Shown here: positions 61,601 to 64,000 of the stretch, in pieces | How positions within the stretch are numbered: position 1 is the stretch's first letter | How the letters are laid out: each line of letters begins with the position of its first letter | From: Mugil cephalus | Lineage: Eukaryota; Chordata; Actinopteri; Mugiliformes; Mugilidae | Reading direction: 5' to 3' | Assembly: GCF_022458985.1 (NCBI RefSeq) | Contig: NC_061781.1 | Location: 16,023,501-16,087,500 of the forward strand | Length of the DNA stretch: 64,000 nucleotides | Made by a program: the position numbers and the translations under genes | The notes under the pieces: model-generated | The model's database searches: none | The model's input: only the letters and a program-made list of their open reading frames with translations | Told to the model about the DNA's origin: nothing

Positions 61601-64000
61601 GCTTTCCCTTTGTTGTGGTCAAAACGATGCACAAATAAAATGAACAAAAATCAATGATTATTTATATTAATGAGTCTCTGATTAAAAAAAGAAGAATGCA
61701 GCAGAAGACAACAGAGCATAATAGAAAAACAAAACTAATGATTGCTTCTGCTTCTGTCTTTCTCCTATCCAAACCAGACTACCTTTCTATCAAAGACAAC
61801 AAAATAATTAAGGGTTGTGCAACCCTGTACAAACTAGCCTAAAATATAAAGGATCCATCATTAGAACAGGGGCAGTATTTCATCTAGTGCCTGTAGCAAC
61901 ATGTTCACACCAATCCACATTCTTGCAGTGTGTGATGTTGCAGTGTTATCTCAACACCAGGTAACGTCAATAACAGGTGCCGGTAGAGACAGATGCCAAA
62001 TTACGACCAATTATCGCTCGCATTGAAATAGTTAGCCAGCCTTGGAAAGACAATATAACCATCCACTAAGACAGCTGAGCGGTAACCAGGTTACTGCATG
62101 TCAACACTTTTTTTTTTTTTTTTTTTGCTTTTATCTGGTTTCTCCAAATAACCTTATTTCGCATATAGATGTAAGCACACGGCGAACCAGTCGCTGTGGG
62201 GCATGCATGTGTATAAGGCTGTGTGGGGGTGGCTGGCAAATAAGTACTTTCTGTGGAGGAGATCGTGGGACACAGAAGGCTTTATTGATGCCAAGGGCAA
62301 CACATGCACATGCATATATATTTATATATAAAATAAAATCTCCATTTTTATTAATGCACCATTAAAGGATAAGACAGAAAAACAGACTTCCAGACATGCT
62401 GCATGCCATCTGTAACGAGCCCTCATTTGACACTATGACCTTGCACTCATTTCAGTAGATATATGACTGAAAATTGGTGCAAGATGGTGTGTTGCTCCAT
62501 TTTAACCATGAACGAACAACAACAACACGTTCTGTGTCAAAGTATGGCATTCCCTGTACAACAGAGAGAAGTTTGTAAAATGTTGTGGTTTCAAATCTAG
62601 GCCAGCGCATACTAACTTTATGTAGCGTGACAAGATAAAGAGCCACAAGTTCCTGTGAATTGCTTCTGAAATTGAGAATAAATAATCTGTACATTTGATC
62701 AGAAACAACTACGTGAATAATGGAGTGAACGTTTGGCTGTGTTGACATACTGTAAATGCAACTATAGTCTGCGACTGACAGGAACTGAAAGTATTACATC
62801 GTTATGGGAATGTACAGTGTGTCTAAACATGCTTGTACGTAAGCACTAATTCACTCTGGAAAAAGAAAAATATTTGTATCATCTTTGCTATTTTGTTCGA
62901 TTGAATAAACATATTTCTACATTTATTCAAGAGTGAGAAAGAATTGAGTGCCCTTGATACTGTAATGGCCAACACAAAGGCCTCAGCCAGGCATTTCTTT
63001 TCTTTTTTTTTTTCCCATCAAGATGAAGATTGCACAAATAAGCTGTAAACACCGAGACACACCAGTGTGCGCAATACAAGTGTTGCTATGGTGACCAGAA
63101 GATCTTGCTTCTCTGTCAACAGCTGCTCATGCCACCCTAAATACCCCCCCACCCCCACCCCCAACTCTCCTTGAGCTTTCCTTCCATCTGACATTAGGGT
63201 CAAACAAACAAGGCAGAGAAGTGCGCCGAAATACTGATCTTCCTCCTGAGCTATTCGTTAGCGGTTTCTTTACCAAGTATTTACGCAGAACAACCCTAAT
63301 ACTACACACCGCAGAATTCCCTTTGTAGAGTGGGAGTCCTCTGCAGAGCAGTGATGAGAAACTGACTGCTCATATGTAGAAAGATCAATAATCCTCATGC
63401 CCGTATGGGTCTAGACCACGGCCAACAGTGTTTGCCAGCTCCATTGTTTACAATACTCTCCACACCTCCTTCCTCACATGCAGCAAAATATATGGATCAC
63501 AGTAAATCGCCTACTGGTTGGTGAAACAAATTACTGGAAAGTTAATAAACAATAAATCTGTCATCTATAACTTACTACTGTCCCTGACAACCGCCAAGAC
63601 ACTCATGCTCATCACATCTATCTTTTATTCCCATCAGCCCTTCAAATTATATCGTGAAAGTACACACAGTTAAAGACAATTACAGCACACTATTACCACA
63701 TTTTAACGAAGTAAACTTCTCTTCTCCAACACCCTCTGCCTCCCGTCGTTGCTTTAGACAGAATTATGAAAGAATTCCTGTCTGTAGTGTAACATTCACT
63801 AGTTTCACACTACATGAGGTAGGAAATTACCCAGCTACGCCCCACCAATCATGAAACTTTCACTCTCATTTCACAGATGGTCGTTTTGTTTCCAGAGCAG
63901 TGAAATCTAAACAATGATTTATTTAGATTTCAGACCATTCCACTCACTTGTACAATCACACACAAAAAAAAAGTCTTTCCGCCAAAATTTGTATTGGAAA
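55648..64000 (-). other. tbl1x: tbl1x upstream intron / 5' region
   Basis: More than 8 kb without any supported coding exon, most likely the first intron(s) of tbl1x. It holds AT-rich unique sequence, homopolymer runs (59761-59774, 62109-62126, 63003-63013) and a purine-rich tract (60661-60740). No clear CpG-rich promoter was seen, so the tbl1x promoter may lie outside the window. No transposon ends were recognised. Confidence 0.55.
60661..60740. repeat. Polypurine tract (G/A-rich)
   Basis: About 80 bp almost entirely of G and A, with several G runs (for example GTGGGGGGAGGGGAGTG and GACAGGGGGGATGG). Such tracts can form triplex or G-quadruplex structures. No gene is attached. Confidence 0.6.

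Overview
The window is a vertebrate nuclear locus, almost certainly from a ray-finned (teleost) fish. Genes are split into many short exons with GT-AG introns. The proteins are close relatives of human Xp22 gene products, and the introns and gaps hold repeats typical of fish (Tc1-like remnants and their short derivatives, hAT-like MITEs, a SINE-like repeat, a TG microsatellite). No bacterial, viral, plasmid or CRISPR features were seen.

Six genes are present, in this order. (1) The last two coding exons of a glycine receptor alpha subunit, best matching glra2 (+, 732-3365). (2) Complete fancb (-, 10343-15959, 8 coding exons, 860 aa), a Fanconi anaemia core-complex subunit. (3) Complete mospd2 (+, 16532-32370, 15 exons, 524 aa), an ER contact-site protein with CRAL-TRIO and MSP domains. 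(4) Complete asb9 (-, 36345-39384, 7 exons, 290 aa), an ankyrin/SOCS-box E3 adaptor. (5) Complete gpr143 (+, 42607-47672, 9 exons, 416 aa), the melanosomal receptor mutated in ocular albinism 1. (6) Complete coding part of tbl1x (-, 50323-55599, 14 exons, 513 aa), an NCoR/SMRT corepressor subunit whose upstream non-coding exons and promoter lie at or beyond the right side. Every exon chain was joined by hand; reading phase is preserved at every junction and lengths fall close to the human proteins.

The genes are not one pathway; the layout is conserved synteny. fancb and mospd2 are divergent from a shared 572-bp interval, mospd2 and asb9 converge, and gpr143 and tbl1x converge with predicted poly(A) sites under about 100 bp apart. 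The same pairings and orientations are known on human Xp22, but there the tbl1x-gpr143 pair and the glra2-fancb-mospd2-asb9 block are several megabases apart.

The long non-coding stretches (5.2-10.1 kb, 20.7-24.3 kb, 24.4-29.6 kb, 32.4-36.3 kb, 39.4-42.6 kb, 55.6-64 kb) hold dispersed repeats plus a few CpG-rich or homeodomain-motif-rich segments that could be regulatory. I found no convincing novel biological system. The most useful leads are the shared promoter, an M-box upstream of gpr143, alternative-splice and intronic-polyadenylation candidates, an upstream ORF in asb9, and the MITE insertions with intact target duplications.
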